Part shown: in pieces, positions 34,210-48,714 of the stretch
How positions within the stretch are numbered: position 1 is the first letter of the stretch
How the letters are laid out: every line of letters starts with the position of its first letter
Assembly (NCBI GenBank): GCA_028095005.1
Contig: CM051461.1
Coordinates: 173,917,144 to 173,981,143, forward strand
DNA length: 64,000 bases
Origin: Rhynchospora pubera
Lineage: Eukaryota; Streptophyta; Magnoliopsida; Poales; Cyperaceae
Direction of reading: 5' to 3'
Notes under the pieces: model-generated
The model's database searches: none
Told to the model about the DNA's origin: nothing
What the model saw: the letters and a program-made list of their open reading frames with translations, nothing else
Made by a program: the position numbers and the translations under genes

Positions 34210-37200
34210 TTTTCTTTTATAAATTAATTTTATTTAATTTCTTGATCATATAATTCATGCTTATTACTAATCATGATTATTCAGATATTAATAGGACTTG
34301 GTAACTAATCAATGGTCAAAGATATCACAGTGCGGCATGGGTTAATGACAGAAAAGGAACATGAGATGAGGATATGGTCAACGCTCGATGGGATAGGGGA
34401 AGGGACTAGAAAAGAAAAGAGATGGAGAGAGGGGATGAGTTCCAGGGATTAATCACATTCTAAAAAAGAAAAATATGTTAATATTGTCGGGAGATGATGG
34501 AATGATTAATTAATCACATTCCTAATTGCTTGGAGGATGTTGGGGATGATAAATCTTGAAGATGATCCTTATCAGCCACGCATTCATACACCAAACTTCG
34601 CTATTATTAAAAGATGTAGTATTTTTTGTTCTAATTTCTCCGCAGATCTATCAACTTCAATGCAAATAGGATAATTAAGTTTATTTTATATTCAATTTGT
34701 ATATCTTTATAGGGCAAATTCTGCCGTGGGCTAAATTTTGTATCGGTTTAAATTCAGATGTTCGTTTAAAACTATAAATAGGGATAATTATGATTCAAGT
34801 CTAGTTTAAAATTACAATCCATTATAGAGCTATCCTAATTAAAGATTACTTTTCTCAATAATTAAATTTAAACAGTTATTTGCTCATAACTTTACATGTG
34901 AAGTAGATTACCACATTTTACTTGACTTTAATAGATGAAATTTGATACAAGTTCTATGAATTTGTAAAAAAAAATTAATTAAAAAGCACACGACTTTTAA
35001 ACTTATCAAAATTATCGTGAGGAGAAAAATTTGTTGAACATCAGATAAATTGAGCAATTTAATAGTTGGACTACTATAGTTTGTTTATAATTTCAATTTA
35101 ACTTGAACCCAAGGAACTAAATTGGATAGAAAATAAAATTTCAGGATTAGATAAACTAAAATTGACTTCTCAAACTGAAAAACAAAAAAATAAGGTTCAA
35201 CAAACTCCCATGAACACATATTTATAAGATTGAACTCCTCCAAGTGCAATAAAATATGTTATATTTCCTGTTGGGATGATTGATAGCTCACTTTTCGTTT
35301 TCTTTTTTATATCGAAAATCAAGTCATGCTGGACTGAAAATTATTTTTCATATAAAGTTCTTGTGTGATTGTTTTTGCAATTAACATTCTTATCTAGTTT
35401 TCGTAAATAACTTGCTGAATGGAGACTTCGACTAAAATCTGTAATTTTAATCCGCATAGATTTTGAGTGTTTTGGATGGATAATTGAACCTTCTGGCCTC
35501 AGATCAAGCTTGAGTGTTTTGGGTTCTAGTGTTTTATTTTTTAATTCTCACACTTATTAAATAAAGTTTTGTTTGTGTCGGATATCATATCTTACCACAA
35601 GTTATTTTTATTTTAATTTTTTTGGTTAAAGAATTAATTATTGCGTGACATGCTTTGTTCAATTGCACGTTAAGTGATGATTATTCAAAATTATGACTAG
35701 TTATAGATGTGATTGCCTACCATTATCTTATTGCAGACGGCCGAGTGTTTTATAAATACCTTTTCTCTATAAGATAAAACTCCACAACGGCACAACCACT
35801 ACAGCAATAAAGATGTATTAATTTTTTTTTTATGTTCTGTTTTGACTTACCTTGTACAAAATGAAATTAGAAAGTGGACATACAGCGTTATTATTGTAAG
35901 AAGATACCCAATAAATCCAATCTTATCTGCAGCAGCAGTTTTTTTATCCCACTTTAAAGAAAACAAAAAACATTTTTCATATAAATCTTCATGAATTTAA
36001 TTGGGTCAGGCGATCACGGGAGCCTGTAGTGCTAAGTAATGATGCCAGTTGTTTGAACAGTTCTGGCTTTCTGGGTGCATTTTTGCTCGGTCAAATTAAA
36101 ACAAAACCCCTCAAAACCCTAACAATGGATAAAATGAAATAAATACATAAAAATAATACACGGATTAAATAAATTTGACAAATAAAAATAATAATGAGTG
36201 CCCTTTTCTTGTCGGACCACGTCTAGTTGATTACTAGTAGGATAAGTAATCCTTGAGCACAAAGCATTCTCTTTTAAGGAAATATTCATCCTTGTGACTT
36301 TTTGAGGCTCTTATGTAATGTCACCATTTTATTCATCCAAGTTTTCTTTTTCCGATTTAGCCCTCAACAAATTTACTTCTTACACAACAGATTTCTTATT
36401 TAATTTTCAGGCATACGTTTTGCAAGATATGTTTCATATATATAATTTGATATCTCTATTTAATTTTTTCTAAGTTAATTATAATTGTTGGATGAAAACA
36501 TATGCACACTTTAAATATTTCAATGCACCAAATTATGACAGAATGGACTAGCATTAGCATACCGTTTGGCAAGGGCAGAATTAAGTTCACCCAATAGGGT
36601 GAATTTCTGTCCCTCATATTCTTTTTCATCAAATATTTTTACATATTCTGATACAGCTACGCAGACAATTTTTCATAAAAATTGTACATATGATCCTATA
36701 AAAATATGATCATAATTTCATTGTTGATTCTATAGTTAGTTTAATACAAAATTAAGTATTTAAATTTTAAAATTTTAGGAACCTATTAAAAATTCTTATG
36801 GCTCCGCAAATGAAAGGTGTTAAAAAAGATACGTTTTCTTTTTAGCTGCTTATGCACTGACACGTGAAGCCCCACATGTTTATTAAAAATGATAAAATGA
36901 TTAAGGGCTTCTGTAAAATGTTTTGGTTTTCCGAAACTTGAGGTAATGGAGTGCAAGCTTTCCTAACCTATATTAAGGATATCTATACAGAATTAATCCG
37001 CCTGCATTTCTCGGTCTTACTTGTAAAATTGTTCATCACGTCGCTCTCACATCTTCTTACTTTTTAATTTTCTAAAATTATCTATTTATTTTTTAACAAT
37101 TCCTCAGTTAGATCACCTCTCCACGGGGCATGCACACCTTTGGTCACTTAGGACTTTTTTTAGAATACCCCCTAAAAATATTAATCATACTTAAGCATCC

Positions 37201-40200
37201 CCCACCCCAAAAACAACTAAAATTTTTAGCTTGTATATAGTTCTACCCATCATACATCAATGGTCCCTGAAATTTAATAACTTCTCGTTTTGTCGTGGAA
37301 TTTCAAAAGCATGCAAAAAAAAAAAAAACTCTATATCTACACAATTGTTTTTTTTTTTAAGTTTATATCTAGACAATTGTTGCACCGAGAGATACTTGTC
37401 AGCGTCAACTGAAATTGCCCTCTGAACTCCTCTTCCTGAATTTTTGTTGAGTAAGAGTAAGGGAACAGATATCACCTTAATTAACCTGTCTTTCCTTAAA
37501 TTTTGAGTATTAATTCCTAATCCCGTATTCTCTTGATAGCTTCTGTCAAGTTTTTGAAAAAGAACTCCAAATCCTGTATCCTATATAGACCAAAAACCAT
37601 GTAATGAGTCGTTAATATTGTTTTAAAACTGAAACAGTGAAAGCACAACATTTTGTCTATCTATTTATTTTATGACATTAGTTTTCAGGAAATTCACGCA
37701 TTTATTGGTGGATTTTACATGTGTTATAATTAATGTGCACAAAAGCTACACAATCATTACGTTTTTTTTTTCTATATTGTTTTGTTGAAATTGAAACAAC
37801 AGATTGTGTGTTAATTTCTAAGAATTGAGCTTCTAATGTATGAATCAAAATATAATAGGGATCTTTAATTAATACAATGTTTAACTATATAATAATTGCT
37901 AACAGTCATCATTAATTAATTTGATAACGAAACATAATTAATTTAAATAAATATATCTCCATCTACATTATATATGGATAACACACGTGGAAAAAAGTAA
38001 TTATCGTCCAATTGAGTGATTTTAATTCAAGTACTCAACTACCTTATTGCCTTATTTAAAAACTTTTTGATGAAAATTACATATAACGCTATGCTGTCTC
38101 TATACACAATCATTTTTGCAAATTTCACTGACTAATAACACACTTGGAAAATATTTTGATTTTGATATTCATAATTCATCACATAAGTCACATTAAAATT
38201 GCGTAGGTTATCAACTTTTAAAGTATCAATCGCCAGACTTCTTTACAAGACCCATTACAAGACCCATCGCCAGACTTCTTTTAAAGTATCATAAATTTTT
38301 ACCATACTTGCAAATGTGTCTGTCAACGATAACAATTTTTTTTACCGACCCATTGCAAATGCGATACATGCCGTGTGTGCAATTCTCTCAATTTTCAAGG
38401 CGATTTTGCAAAAACAACATTTAAGTGATACGGACCAAACTACATATAATTGTTATTCAATCGACATGGAAGAATGATGTGAAGCAAAGCATCATGATAA
38501 CCAAAAGGAGGTCATTTTTTTTAAAAAAATTTCACTTCCTAATTCCTAAAGCCCATTTGAATCTCGTGATACCAAAAACTCAACCACCGCAAAATTGATG
38601 CAAAACCGTCGCATTTAATGACCCCCAAAAAATGCGCACAATTGTGATCTTAACAAGATAGTTTTTTTTTTTTTGTCTTGGGTCTATATCACAGTCTTTG
38701 TATAATTATGGCAGGTCGAATCCTAAGTCCCTATACCCTAATCCGTTCTGACAAGTTATTGAAAAGTTTGAAAATTTTAAATGGTTCTTTTTTGGGAAAA
38801 TGATGTGCATGCTTGTAATGGTGAAATTAAAATAATTGACAGGACTAAATTGAAAGTTTGAACAGAAGCAATTGATTGGGAGGAAAGTAGGAAATAACAC
38901 CGAAACTAAAAAAGAAGGGAAATGATGCACCGACTGTAATGGACTAATGACACCAACACCATCGTTATTGGGCTCATTATGCGGGACCCGTTGTTACTAA
39001 TAAACCCGAAACCGTTGGATGGAGAAACCCAATATCATACGCACAAAATTAACAAAAATACTTTAAATAGGTCAGGTGTAATGAATTTATTGGTTTTTTT
39101 TTTCTAAAAGATACAAAATCCGTTGATTTTTGTTAATTAGTTTAAATTTGTATGCGTTCTGCATTAACGGTTGATAGTGATCATCTTGGTTTCCTGATAA
39201 GAAGGCAGGGGTAAATTGGTAATTTGATATTATATATATCACGTATTAAAGCGGGCAAGAAAAGACAAATTCTACGTGTCATCTTGTTACATGACGTGGA
39301 CGGGAAGCAACTTGATATTCCTACCCTGTCCTTTGCAAAAATATCAATTCTCTTTACAGTTTATACAATAAACCGTTAAAAACTTGTAATTTAAAATGAA
39401 ATTGAGGACGACAGATTAAATTATTATCTGTTATTGGTTCTAAGACTGGGGAAAAGGTTTGTGGGAAAGTGCAAATTGTTCTTATAAGTTTGTAGAATAT
39501 AAGTAATTATTAAATAGATGGTAATATGAGAATTTATTGGATTTATTAGCAAAGTAGGATTAAGTGTTTTTAGCACTTACGGATTATGATCTCATAATTA
39601 GTCTTTCTTAACTTCCTTAACCAAATCACTTGTTTATACTTAATTAACAAATTTGATATCCTTATCCAAGGATGTTTCGCTTTCTAGAAAAAAAAAATCA
39701 CTACAAAAATTTGTTATACAAGTAATTAGCTATATTTGTCCTTATTTTCGATTGGTAACTAATATTGCGAATTTGCGATCATTAAGTTAATAATAACAAT
39801 GGCTTCAATTGATGTTTAAATAAACTAATTACTAATTTTGTCTCTAGTTGTTTGTTTCATTTATTCTTTTTTTTTTCTCAGGAACTAGATAGAGGCTATC
39901 TAGTAGTACTTGCTCTTAATTTGTTATTTTATTTTGTAGCAAATAAATATTACCTTGCTGAACTATGAAATTAAAAAAAAATTAATTTACAAAATTTTGA
40001 TTAGTTAATTATTATATAAATAATGTTGTCATTGTAATAATTTAATTCGTACATTATACTAGCACTATGATGAGAACCAAAGTACAATTTGATACAAACA
40101 TTTATACCTTTTTATCAGGCATAAACTTCGAGAGAAATTTTAAATATTAATGCATGAATTTTAAATCCGTTGAGCCGTTCAGGATCGGGACCATGGAAAT

Positions 40201-40250
40201 AAAAAATGCTAATATATATGTATATTAATTAAAATATTTTTTTGGGTTTT
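34210..40250. other. Six-kilobase AT-rich intergenic region, no supported gene
   Basis: Frames are short and of low complexity on both strands. A mosaic of repeated words near 38217-38296 (CGCCAGACTTCTT twice, ACAAGACCCAT twice, TTTTAAAGTATCA twice) is the only local structure. A TATA-like box with a short leader near 35752 leads to no protein. No bounded transposon was found. Confidence 0.4.
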
Positions 40251-40659
40251 GTTGGACATTGACCGCCGGCAATTTCCCATAATCTAAACACCATGCCTGA
40301 TGCGATGCTATTCCATGACGCCAGAACCGAAAAACAAAACAAAGCGAGTGCCGAGTGCTGGAGTGCAGATATCAATCAGAATCAGCACCCCAAATTATCA
40401 AAATTCTCCCTCCTAAATTCCCAATTCTTTCTATTTAACAAAAGTTCTTTTCCTCCACCTCCAAAAAAAAATAATAAAAAAAACAAATTAACCCCCGGAC
40501 TGATTAACGATTTCCCTTCCACTCCCCCTCCTCTCCTCTTTTCTCATCTCCCTCCAAATTCCCATTCCACCCCAAATTGACCTTCAAAATTGCACACACC
40601 ACAACGTACCTCTAATTTACCCTTTTTAGGGTTTCAATTTCACATCTATTATCTTTCGC

Positions 40660-43600
40660 ATGGACGCGGATTTACAGTTCAGGCGCGGCTTGGAAGAGCT
40701 GGTGCGCGGCCACTTCGACGGGGGTTGCGCCGCCTCCATCTCCTCCTCATGCGCCGATAGCTCAGCCGCGTCGGAGGAAGATCTCGCCGAGTCATCGCGC
40801 CGACACGAGAGCCACATCCTCAGCCGCTTGGTCGCTCGCGAAGCCGATGAGATCTTCAACAACATCGAGCGCGAGTCCGAGATCCTCGCCTTGTCTGGTC
40901 TCCACTCTGTTTCTACGCTTGATTCTTCCTTTCTCCGCGAAAGTCGGAGACCCAACTCTGGCGCCAACACGAATGCCACCTCGACTCCGGTCGGGAGGGA
41001 GCCCGGGTCTGTGTCGTACCGGTCTCAGGCGTTTCAGATATGGCGGGAGCTCGAGGACTTGTCGGTGGCGAGGGAACGGGAGAGGCGGCAGCAGGGACGC
41101 CGGGAGAGAAGCCGTGGCGGTTCGGAGGTGTTGAGGTCGAGAACTAGTCGTGAATTCAGTACAGAGATTGTGCAGGAGGTGTTGGAGCGGGAGAGAGAAC
41201 GGGAGAGGGAGAGAGAGAGAGAGAGGGAATGGGAGAGGGAGAGAGAGTCCGAACGGGTGCGCCGGATTATCTCTCAGTTGTTTGCAGGGACAGAATCTCG
41301 GTCTCAGTCCGGGGTTCCGCATTCCAGAGAGGAGAATACAGGTGTAGAGTGGCCGGGCGACAGAGAGAGGGAGCGGGTTAGGATGGTTAGAGAATGGATT
41401 CAAGAGAGGGACCCGGCCCGTGCAAGCAGGAGGGAGGAAAGAGAGAGAGAATGGGTGAGAGAGAGAAGCGTGGGAGCAGTGCTGGAGAGGGAAAATGGGC
41501 AGCGAAGGCAGATGTTGCGGATTAGGGGACGACAAGCCCGATCTGATTTGATATGTCGCATGGCCAGAGAGAGGCAGCGGGAGCTCCAGAGTCTATCTGA
41601 GCATCAAGCTGTTTCCAGGTTTTCGCACCGCAACCGCATCCAGGTTAGCTTGACTTGTACTGAATTCCTTTCAAACCTGGAAGTATACCTATTCTAGTAA
41701 TTTACCTTGTAGCTATTCCACATTGGTAAGAGAAATTGCTAATACTTCTAGGCATTGCTGAGAGGGAGGTTCTTAAGAAATGGCCCAATTGTAGAGGAGA
41801 GGCCTGTTTCTGTGGCTGCAAGAGAACTGGGTCAGCTGAGGCAGAGACAGCGCGTGTCTGGTTTGAGGTGCAGTGATTCGATTATCTTTTCCTGGCTATG
41901 ATATTATGTTTTTAGCTATAGTTGAAATTTTATGGCATGAAATTAGATGCAAATCCTTTTTAGCTTTGATAAAATTTTATGACATGAAATTAAATGCACT
42001 TCCAGTTTTATAGGGAGACTTGGGGCTTTATCTGTTGTACTTGACTGGGATTAACTTCCATGTCTATTGATTTGTTCACAAATTTGTCAACATATATTTC
42101 AGATTGGAGCATGCTGGCTCACGCGACCTGGCATCTTATGTATCTGACACCGCCTCCATCGGACATTCTGAACTCTCAAGTGACGTACAATCTCAAGTGG
42201 CTATTGAAGTGCAGGATAACCAAGAGACCACTGCCCCCACCAGCACCACTGCAACAACAACAATGCAGCAACCATTGCCACAAAACCAAGACACACAAGA
42301 GACGGCACCATCCAACATTGTACATATCACACCACCTCCGATAACTGAATCCATGACTTCAGACAATGTCATAGCCACAGAAGATCCCTTGCAAGAATTT
42401 GACCAACGGCATGAAGAAGTGAGAGAGGCAAATATAACAGAGGAGTTGAGAAATGAAGGGGAGCAGCAACGTGCCATGACAGATGTGGAGCTACAAGAAC
42501 AGGATTGGCAGGATGACGAGTCACACACAAGTGATGACAACTGGCAGGATGAGTTTTCTCCTCCTATGATTGATCCACCGATGTTTGATCAAACAACAAA
42601 TAGGTTTATCCCATCAGATGATGACAATGTGTACAGCATGGAGCTTAGAGAACTCCTTAGCCGGTATGTCTGTGTTTGTGTTTTATGTTTTATTTTATTA
42701 AGTCGCATGAATGGTCCTCAACTTCCTCAGTTGCTTGTAATGGTGGTGCCTAAAAGTTTGCTTTTCCTATTGAAGATGCAAGATCCTTTTAGCTCAGCCA
42801 GCAAAAAACTGAATGATAAAAAGATATTATCACGTTTTGTGTAATTGTATAGATGGTAACTCATTTTCCACTTTTAACTATGTATGTTCATCTTTCCCTA
42901 AATGCATTTCAATTTCTGTCCGCTTGTTCTTGCTATCCTGTTTCAGTCAGAAAGTTGACTTTTAGTGATTGCTTGTGTATAAAAACTTGTACTCTGACAG
43001 TCTGACTGATAGTCTATTACTGAAATGAAAGTGGATTGCTATCCATTAAGACTGCAAAATGAGAACAGGTTCAAAATTGTAAAGACCAGAACATTTATAG
43101 ACAAACCTGCTACTGCAAAGTACTAAGAAAAAAAGCAGGAAGAAGTTCATACTTTAGGGACCATTCATGAAATTTATTTTTCTTTTTTTCTCCTTAAAAT
43201 TTATTGCTATATTGGCAGTTTGACACATCGTTGCATAACTTTCTATATTGTTTGTATTTCTAACATTTTAGGAGGAGTGTGTCAAACTTGCTTCACAGTG
43301 GCTTCCGTGAAAACCTGGACCGGTTGATACGGTCTTACATCCAGCGGCAAGGCCACAGGCCTCTCGACTGGAACTTGGAGGGGACAGTTGGAAGTCTGCC
43401 TGAAGGAGCACAGAATCGGCAGAGAGAGACTGGTAATCAGGAATTGAGGGATAGGCCGACCGTAGCAATTCCACCACCGCCTCTCCCGCCACGCCAGAGG
43501 CTTTTTCATTCTGCTTTGCGCCACAGCAACTGGGCCCGTCATAATGTGCACCGTCATGAATTTGTGTGTTTCCTTTCCCTTTTGTGCTTTCTTCCTATTA

Positions 43601-46073
43601 CTCCATCTTAATTTTTGTTGTTGGAATGTTATGTTAAAAACAGTATAGTATAGTTATATCCTTGAGATGTGCTAGTCGATATTTGTTTGCAAAGAAAGAA
43701 ATGAGCTGCATTGCGGCTCTAGTGTGTTGCCATTGAATGGTGTCCTGGTTAGGTCCATTACTGGAGAACTTCACCCAAAAAAAAAATCTCATTTGCATTG
43801 AATGCAGTTTTATTGAGGAATAAACATAATTATAAGTACTTCCAGGCTGCAGTAAGACTGACAAAAGTGTAATATGGTGGGGTTTCAATTTGTAGGAATG
43901 GGAAGCAATAAATGATATACGGAATGACATGGGCCGGCTGCAGCAGTCAATGAACCAAATGCAAAGAATGCTGGAGTCATGCATGGATATGCAACTCGAG
44001 CTACAACGCTCTGTCAGGCAGGAGGTCTCTGCCGCTCTCAATCGTTTCCAAGGTTCATCAGGTTCTCCTCTCTTTCTCTTACACACACATGCACATGTTT
44101 ATGTTGAAGTGTTTAGTTTTGGGAAATTGAACTTCTAATAAAGCATGGATTTCGAGGTACCAGTCATGCGATTGATGTTGTTAGAGAGATTGGTTAATAG
44201 TTTTTTTTTTTTCAATGATTCATATGTTTATATTTGATGCTAACAACATCTATCAATTTTAGGTATAAACATTGATTTAGCAGATGATGGATCAAAATGG
44301 AGCCAAGTTAAAAGGGGAACATGCTGTGTATGCTGTGACACCCAAATTGATTCCCTTCTGTACAGGTTAGTATTTACTCTCTCCAATATAATCACTTCTC
44401 AGTTAGTCATGTATCAGCTGCCCAAACACCCAATTAAATGTTTAAGTTTGATTATAAAAGATGGAAAAGCGGGGTACAATAATAGTACATAGCAAGTAAA
44501 TAGGATATCTCACTTAATGACTTGGTAGCTTGTGGCAGAAAGAAGTTTAGACCTCTAGCGTGTAGTTAAACTTTTGATTCATGCTGTTTTTTCAATAGAT
44601 ACAACATGCATTCAATCTCCTTTGTATGACGATAGCTTTGTGTCTATTTCTTCATGTAACTTTCGCCTACTCTTTAGTATAATAAAAAGAAAAAAAATAA
44701 CCTCTTTCTTAATTCCTTGATTCAGTAGTTATTAGAACAAAATTTATTGTACATTTTCCAATTTGACTTCTTAAGTAATATTTATGAATGGACTTGGCTT
44801 TAGTCTGTCTTAATGTACCCACATTGAATTTTGTGTTCCAAGTCAATCTGCAAGAAAATTGCCATGGTTGCAGCCAAAATTTGCTGATATAGGATTCTGC
44901 TATCTAGAGTCACTATCAAGTTCTTAATGGTATTCTGTCTGTCAGAAAATATCCGCACATTTGAACACCTGAATATGTTTGATATCCAAGTGGATAATGA
45001 TGTTTTGCTACTTTCCACCTTTGGTATTCTGGGTGGCAGTGCACATTTTCATGATCTTGAACTAAGCCATCTTGTATTCAAGCATGATCCAATCCAAATA
45101 CCACATCTTGCTCGCGGCTCTAGTTCAGCATTGTAGGATCATGTTTCTTGAGTTGCCATAAAATTATCAACAGTATTATTCATGTTCACTACCTCTTATC
45201 TCCATAATCACTCAAACCAACTCACATTCAAACACTGAATGTATGATCTCTAAGTGCATTAGTCAGTTGTATGTTGCAGCTTTCCAAATTAGATACCCAA
45301 GTGGTAATAAATAATCATGATGTTGACCAATCCTTCAACACTAAAAATAGTGATGAGGGATAATCTGTAGGATACAAGTAATTAATTAAGTGAAATCTTG
45401 ATTTAGCTTTAGCATGTTTCCCTTCAAGTAGTGACACCAAGTGAGTGACTATGATTAATTAAGTGGAATGTTGATGTAGCTTTTTATGTAATTCCACAAA
45501 AGTAGTGACACAAAGGACATTTACTGACTAACAAGTTATGTGTATATAAAATATTAAGGGCTGTCTGGAAAGCTATACTGACATGAAAGGACACTGTAGG
45601 AATTATTTGAGGACCTTGATTTCTGTGTTTCTGCTCCAAATATTGTGATTTTTTTTTTAAATATGTGGTGTTTTCATGTTTCTAATTGATTATATCACAC
45701 TAATGTGGCCACTTGAGAATGTAGGGTGTCTGCTTCTGTATATCACATGGTCCATTTTCCTATATCACGAGTATTTGGTCCGAACAAAAAAGGCTACTGA
45801 TTTTTTTCCACTATAGGGCAAATGTTATTCAGTTATTTCCAAAGATTAAGGTCCCTGCATTTCTTTAAAGTACTAGTGTCATGTACAAAGTGATTCTTTG
45901 GTCACGCTTTTAATTTATACTATGGCTAAGAAATGAACTATTGCGCTTTGAGCAGATGCGGCCACATGTGCACCTGTTCCAAATGTGCCAATGAGCTGGT
46001 ACGTGGTGGCGGCAAGTGCCCCCTCTGTCGTGCTCCTATTGTTGAGGTTGTCAGAGCATACTCCATACAATAG
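40660..46073 (+). CDS. RING-HC (C3HC4) E3 ubiquitin ligase candidate, 776 aa, 7 exons
   Basis: Exons 40660-41643, 41752-41867, 42103-42663, 43272-43563, 43896-44052, 44263-44365 and 45956-46073 join in phase with GT-AG borders; intron 6 is 1.6 kb. The C-terminus is a RING finger: C725-x2-C728, C739-x-H741, C745-x2-C748, C759-x2-C762 (CGHMCTCSKC, CPLCR), the final-position RING typical of Neuralized-like plant ligases. Such proteins recruit an E2 to transfer ubiquitin; substrates here are unknown. The N-terminal third is highly charged with long Glu-Arg runs (about residues 180-205) encoded by a GA microsatellite. A DLASYVSD segment, a Gln/Thr-rich linker, a conserved LDRLIRSYIQRQGHRPLDW block (about residues 567-585) and a coiled coil (about 655-700) follow. 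No signal peptide or membrane segment is seen. The ATG at 40660 is the first in a CT-rich leader containing AGGGTTTC. Confidence 0.9.
41189..41250 (+). repeat. Coding GA microsatellite (Glu-Arg repeat)
   Basis: GAGAGA-type repeats encode alternating Glu and Arg in exon 1 of the RING gene. The frame is kept; unit-length changes of six bases would be neutral to frame. Confidence 0.85.
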
Positions 46074-46904
46074 GGAATACCAATAGAAAATGAAGGAAAA
46101 ATGTAACAGCAGACAGGTACAAAGATGGATGTGCAAGTTTTTTGGTCTTCACGAAGGATTTGGCAACTTTTTTCTCTTGTATTCTTTCCCTGTATGTAGA
46201 TTCCTTTCCCTTCCATTTTTTATTCATGTTTCTTTGGTCATTGACTGAGTTTTCTCTGGGATGGTCTTGGAACATTGAAAATGTTTCGAGTGGAATGCGA
46301 ACACTTGCCACGCATTGTGGGGCATGTATGACGAGATGGTGTTCTATTAACTTAAAAGAAAAAAAAAACAAAAAAAAAGAAAGGAATGCAGACATGTATA
46401 CAGCATTTCAGTTGTAATTATACTCACCAGTAATTTTTTCCCCTGTAATTAATTATTTCATGTAAAGGAAAAAAATATATGAATGCTTTGAGGTGCGTTT
46501 GTGCCCATATTCTATTTCTTTTTTCGTCTTGCTCGAACCTTAATAGCTTGGGAATTATAGTTTTTTTTTTTATTCTAACCGAAACATGGAACAATTGATT
46601 AGCAAGCATCAAAATGTACAAAGTACAGAGTTTTTAATTTGATTGGTTAACTCAAGTTTACTGTATGTACCTCCATCAAACGTATTTTTTTTTATCCAAT
46701 TGTTTTTTAAATATTAATTTAATTTAAAATTTCATATTTTAAAATACAAATTTAAAACAGATTTTGATAACTACCGAATTAATACGTGATAAGTTTCCTC
46801 TTAGTTGAAACTGTGCATTCTTATACAGTATTTAATTGTATACTTCAACGAGGATAAAAAAAAAATGAAGAACATACTATTAGAGGATAAGCTGGCTGGG
46901 TATT
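46074..46904. other. 3' UTR of the RING gene and spacer
   Basis: About 350 bp of probable 3' UTR, then AT-rich spacer up to the ATL array. No further gene. Confidence 0.45.
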
Positions 46905-47536
46905 TGTCTTATTGATATATATGAAGGGTGATACCGCCAATATTTAAAACAGGAAGCCTGTGACAATCACAAAGGGTCAAACAACATTCACCAATGCATT
47001 CATCTTTTCTGACAATGAAGATTTCTAAAACAAGAAGTTTGTGACAGTCACAACTCACAAGAGTCGAACAACATGCGCGGATCTTAAATATCAATTGTTC
47101 GCACGAGTTTCGTAATTAAAATTAAAACATATTTCCGACTGTCAAGGACCTTCAAAACTTTCAACAACATTCTACAGAAGAGATCACTTGCATTAAACAA
47201 AGATTAAAACACAGCGTATGAATACCAAAGAATCAGCTCGCAACAATACAAATAGGGGGAAAGTAATAATAATAATAATGCCAGCTGCTTTGATGCCTAA
47301 AAAGGAAACCCATTCCTAATATTAGCGCGGGAAAGACGCACATGCCAGACCAGTCTAACGCCCTCCAGTTAAGAATAACATTTGGAGGGGACTGATTATA
47401 ATTTTTATATTTTGAAGGGAGAGATGAATTGTTATATTAACAATAATTATAATAAAATTTAAATCTTGAGGGTGCAAAGTCCTCCCTGCTGCCCTTCTCG
47501 TCTGACCAAATTTGCCGCATACCATACGCATTTTCC

Positions 47537-47821
47537 TCACTTATTATCTCCAGCCGGAGCTGTTGCTCCTCCCGAATCCTCCCCGCTGCTTTTATTAGTA
47601 TGCCCATCACGGTCGTGCACCTGTGAGAATAGGCACCGCACACATATGAACAAGAGGCCGAGGAAGAAGAAAAGAGATAGAATGATGAGAGCGACAATGA
47701 CCTTGGCTGTCGCATTCAAAGGATCTGAATAATCCGACGCATAGCTCGGCTCCTCTGAAACAGGTTGGGGAACAATGGTGTGGGGAACAATGATTGCCAT
47801 CAGTCGGGTGATGAATTTCAT
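47537..47821 (-). CDS. ATL-like RING-less membrane protein, copy A (94 aa)
   Basis: The ATG at 47821 lies in the same context (CCAAAACCATG) as its relatives. The N-terminus (PQPVSEEPSYA) and the hydrophobic segment near residues 41-61 (VIVALIILSLFFFLGLLFICV) match the ATL gene at 55592-56275. After VHDRD the homology skips the whole GLD and RING-H2 region and resumes in the 3' end of the ATL gene in another reading frame, giving the tail SGGATAPAGDNK. So a membrane anchor with a short Gly/Ser-rich cytosolic tail remains. It could be a dominant-negative ATL relative, a new microprotein, or a decaying copy that happens to stay open. Upstream it shares a conserved block at about 47905-47980 with the other units. 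Confidence 0.55.
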   Translation of the reverse strand: MKFITRLMAIIVPHTIVPQPVSEEPSYASDYSDPLNATAKVIVALIILSLFFFLGLLFICVRCLFSQVHDRDGHTNKSSGEDSGGATAPAGDNK

Positions 47822-48714
47822 GGTTTTGGGGTAAGTCAAGAGAAGTATATATAATCGTGAGGAGAAATGAGAGAGAGGCTATTGTAGTTTATACTGATGC
47901 TATTGTTCATGTTGCACATACGGTTGAATTGTTCGGAGTTCGGACCTTCCAGCATCTGCCGTATAAAAGATCAATTGAGGTAATGATATATACTTTAAAC
48001 ACCTGTCTTGTAAATGATATGTTTCCTCGTTTAATTTGCTGCCATTTAATTTAATGTATGTATGTATTCATCATTTCTCTTTCCGTCAAAAGAAACTTTT
48101 ATAACATCAAAATCCAAACTAGCTACAAGGATATTCAACCTGCCACCGCTGGTTAGACCAGCTGGTTTAAAAAAAAACGTAATTTTCTGTTAACAAAACA
48201 ATTTTTTTACTATAACAAACAAAGGAGACTTATTTTCTTTGTTTGTCGTGACGGAAAAGTACGCAAATTTAGAGCCCGTAGACAACTCCAATTGCCAAAA
48301 AAAAATTACTGCTCTGACTTGCTACTTTTTTTAAGGGAGTTGCTTTTCGCACGGCACCTGTTAGCAATTCATGCTAAACATTCTACATAAATGAGAAACT
48401 AGCACTAAACAAAGGTGAAATTAAATACAGTGTCTAAACAACAAAGAATCAACTCAAAACAATTTTAAAAAGAAAAAATAAAATAAAATAATGATGGCAG
48501 TTGCTTTGAATTGAATTATATTATTATGTTTGTTACTTGTTTACCAAAATGAGATTTCTGGCGCTTTCGTCTTTTTTTTTTCAAAAAAGAAATTACATTA
48601 TTTATAAGAAAGTCATTCCTAAAATATTATAGCATGCTGATACACAGTAAAGAAAACGCCCATCAACACACTCAAAAGCTCCAGGTAATACGCCGTACAC
48701 AAGACACATTTCCC

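Noticed and set aside
40792..41535. 247-codon minus-strand frame opposite RING exon 1
   Set aside because: Shadow of the GA-rich coding exon; composition is Pro/Leu/Ser from the complement of Glu-Arg codons.
42060..42344. 94-codon + strand frame over RING exon 3
   Set aside because: Out of frame with the exon that joins in phase and leads to the RING domain.
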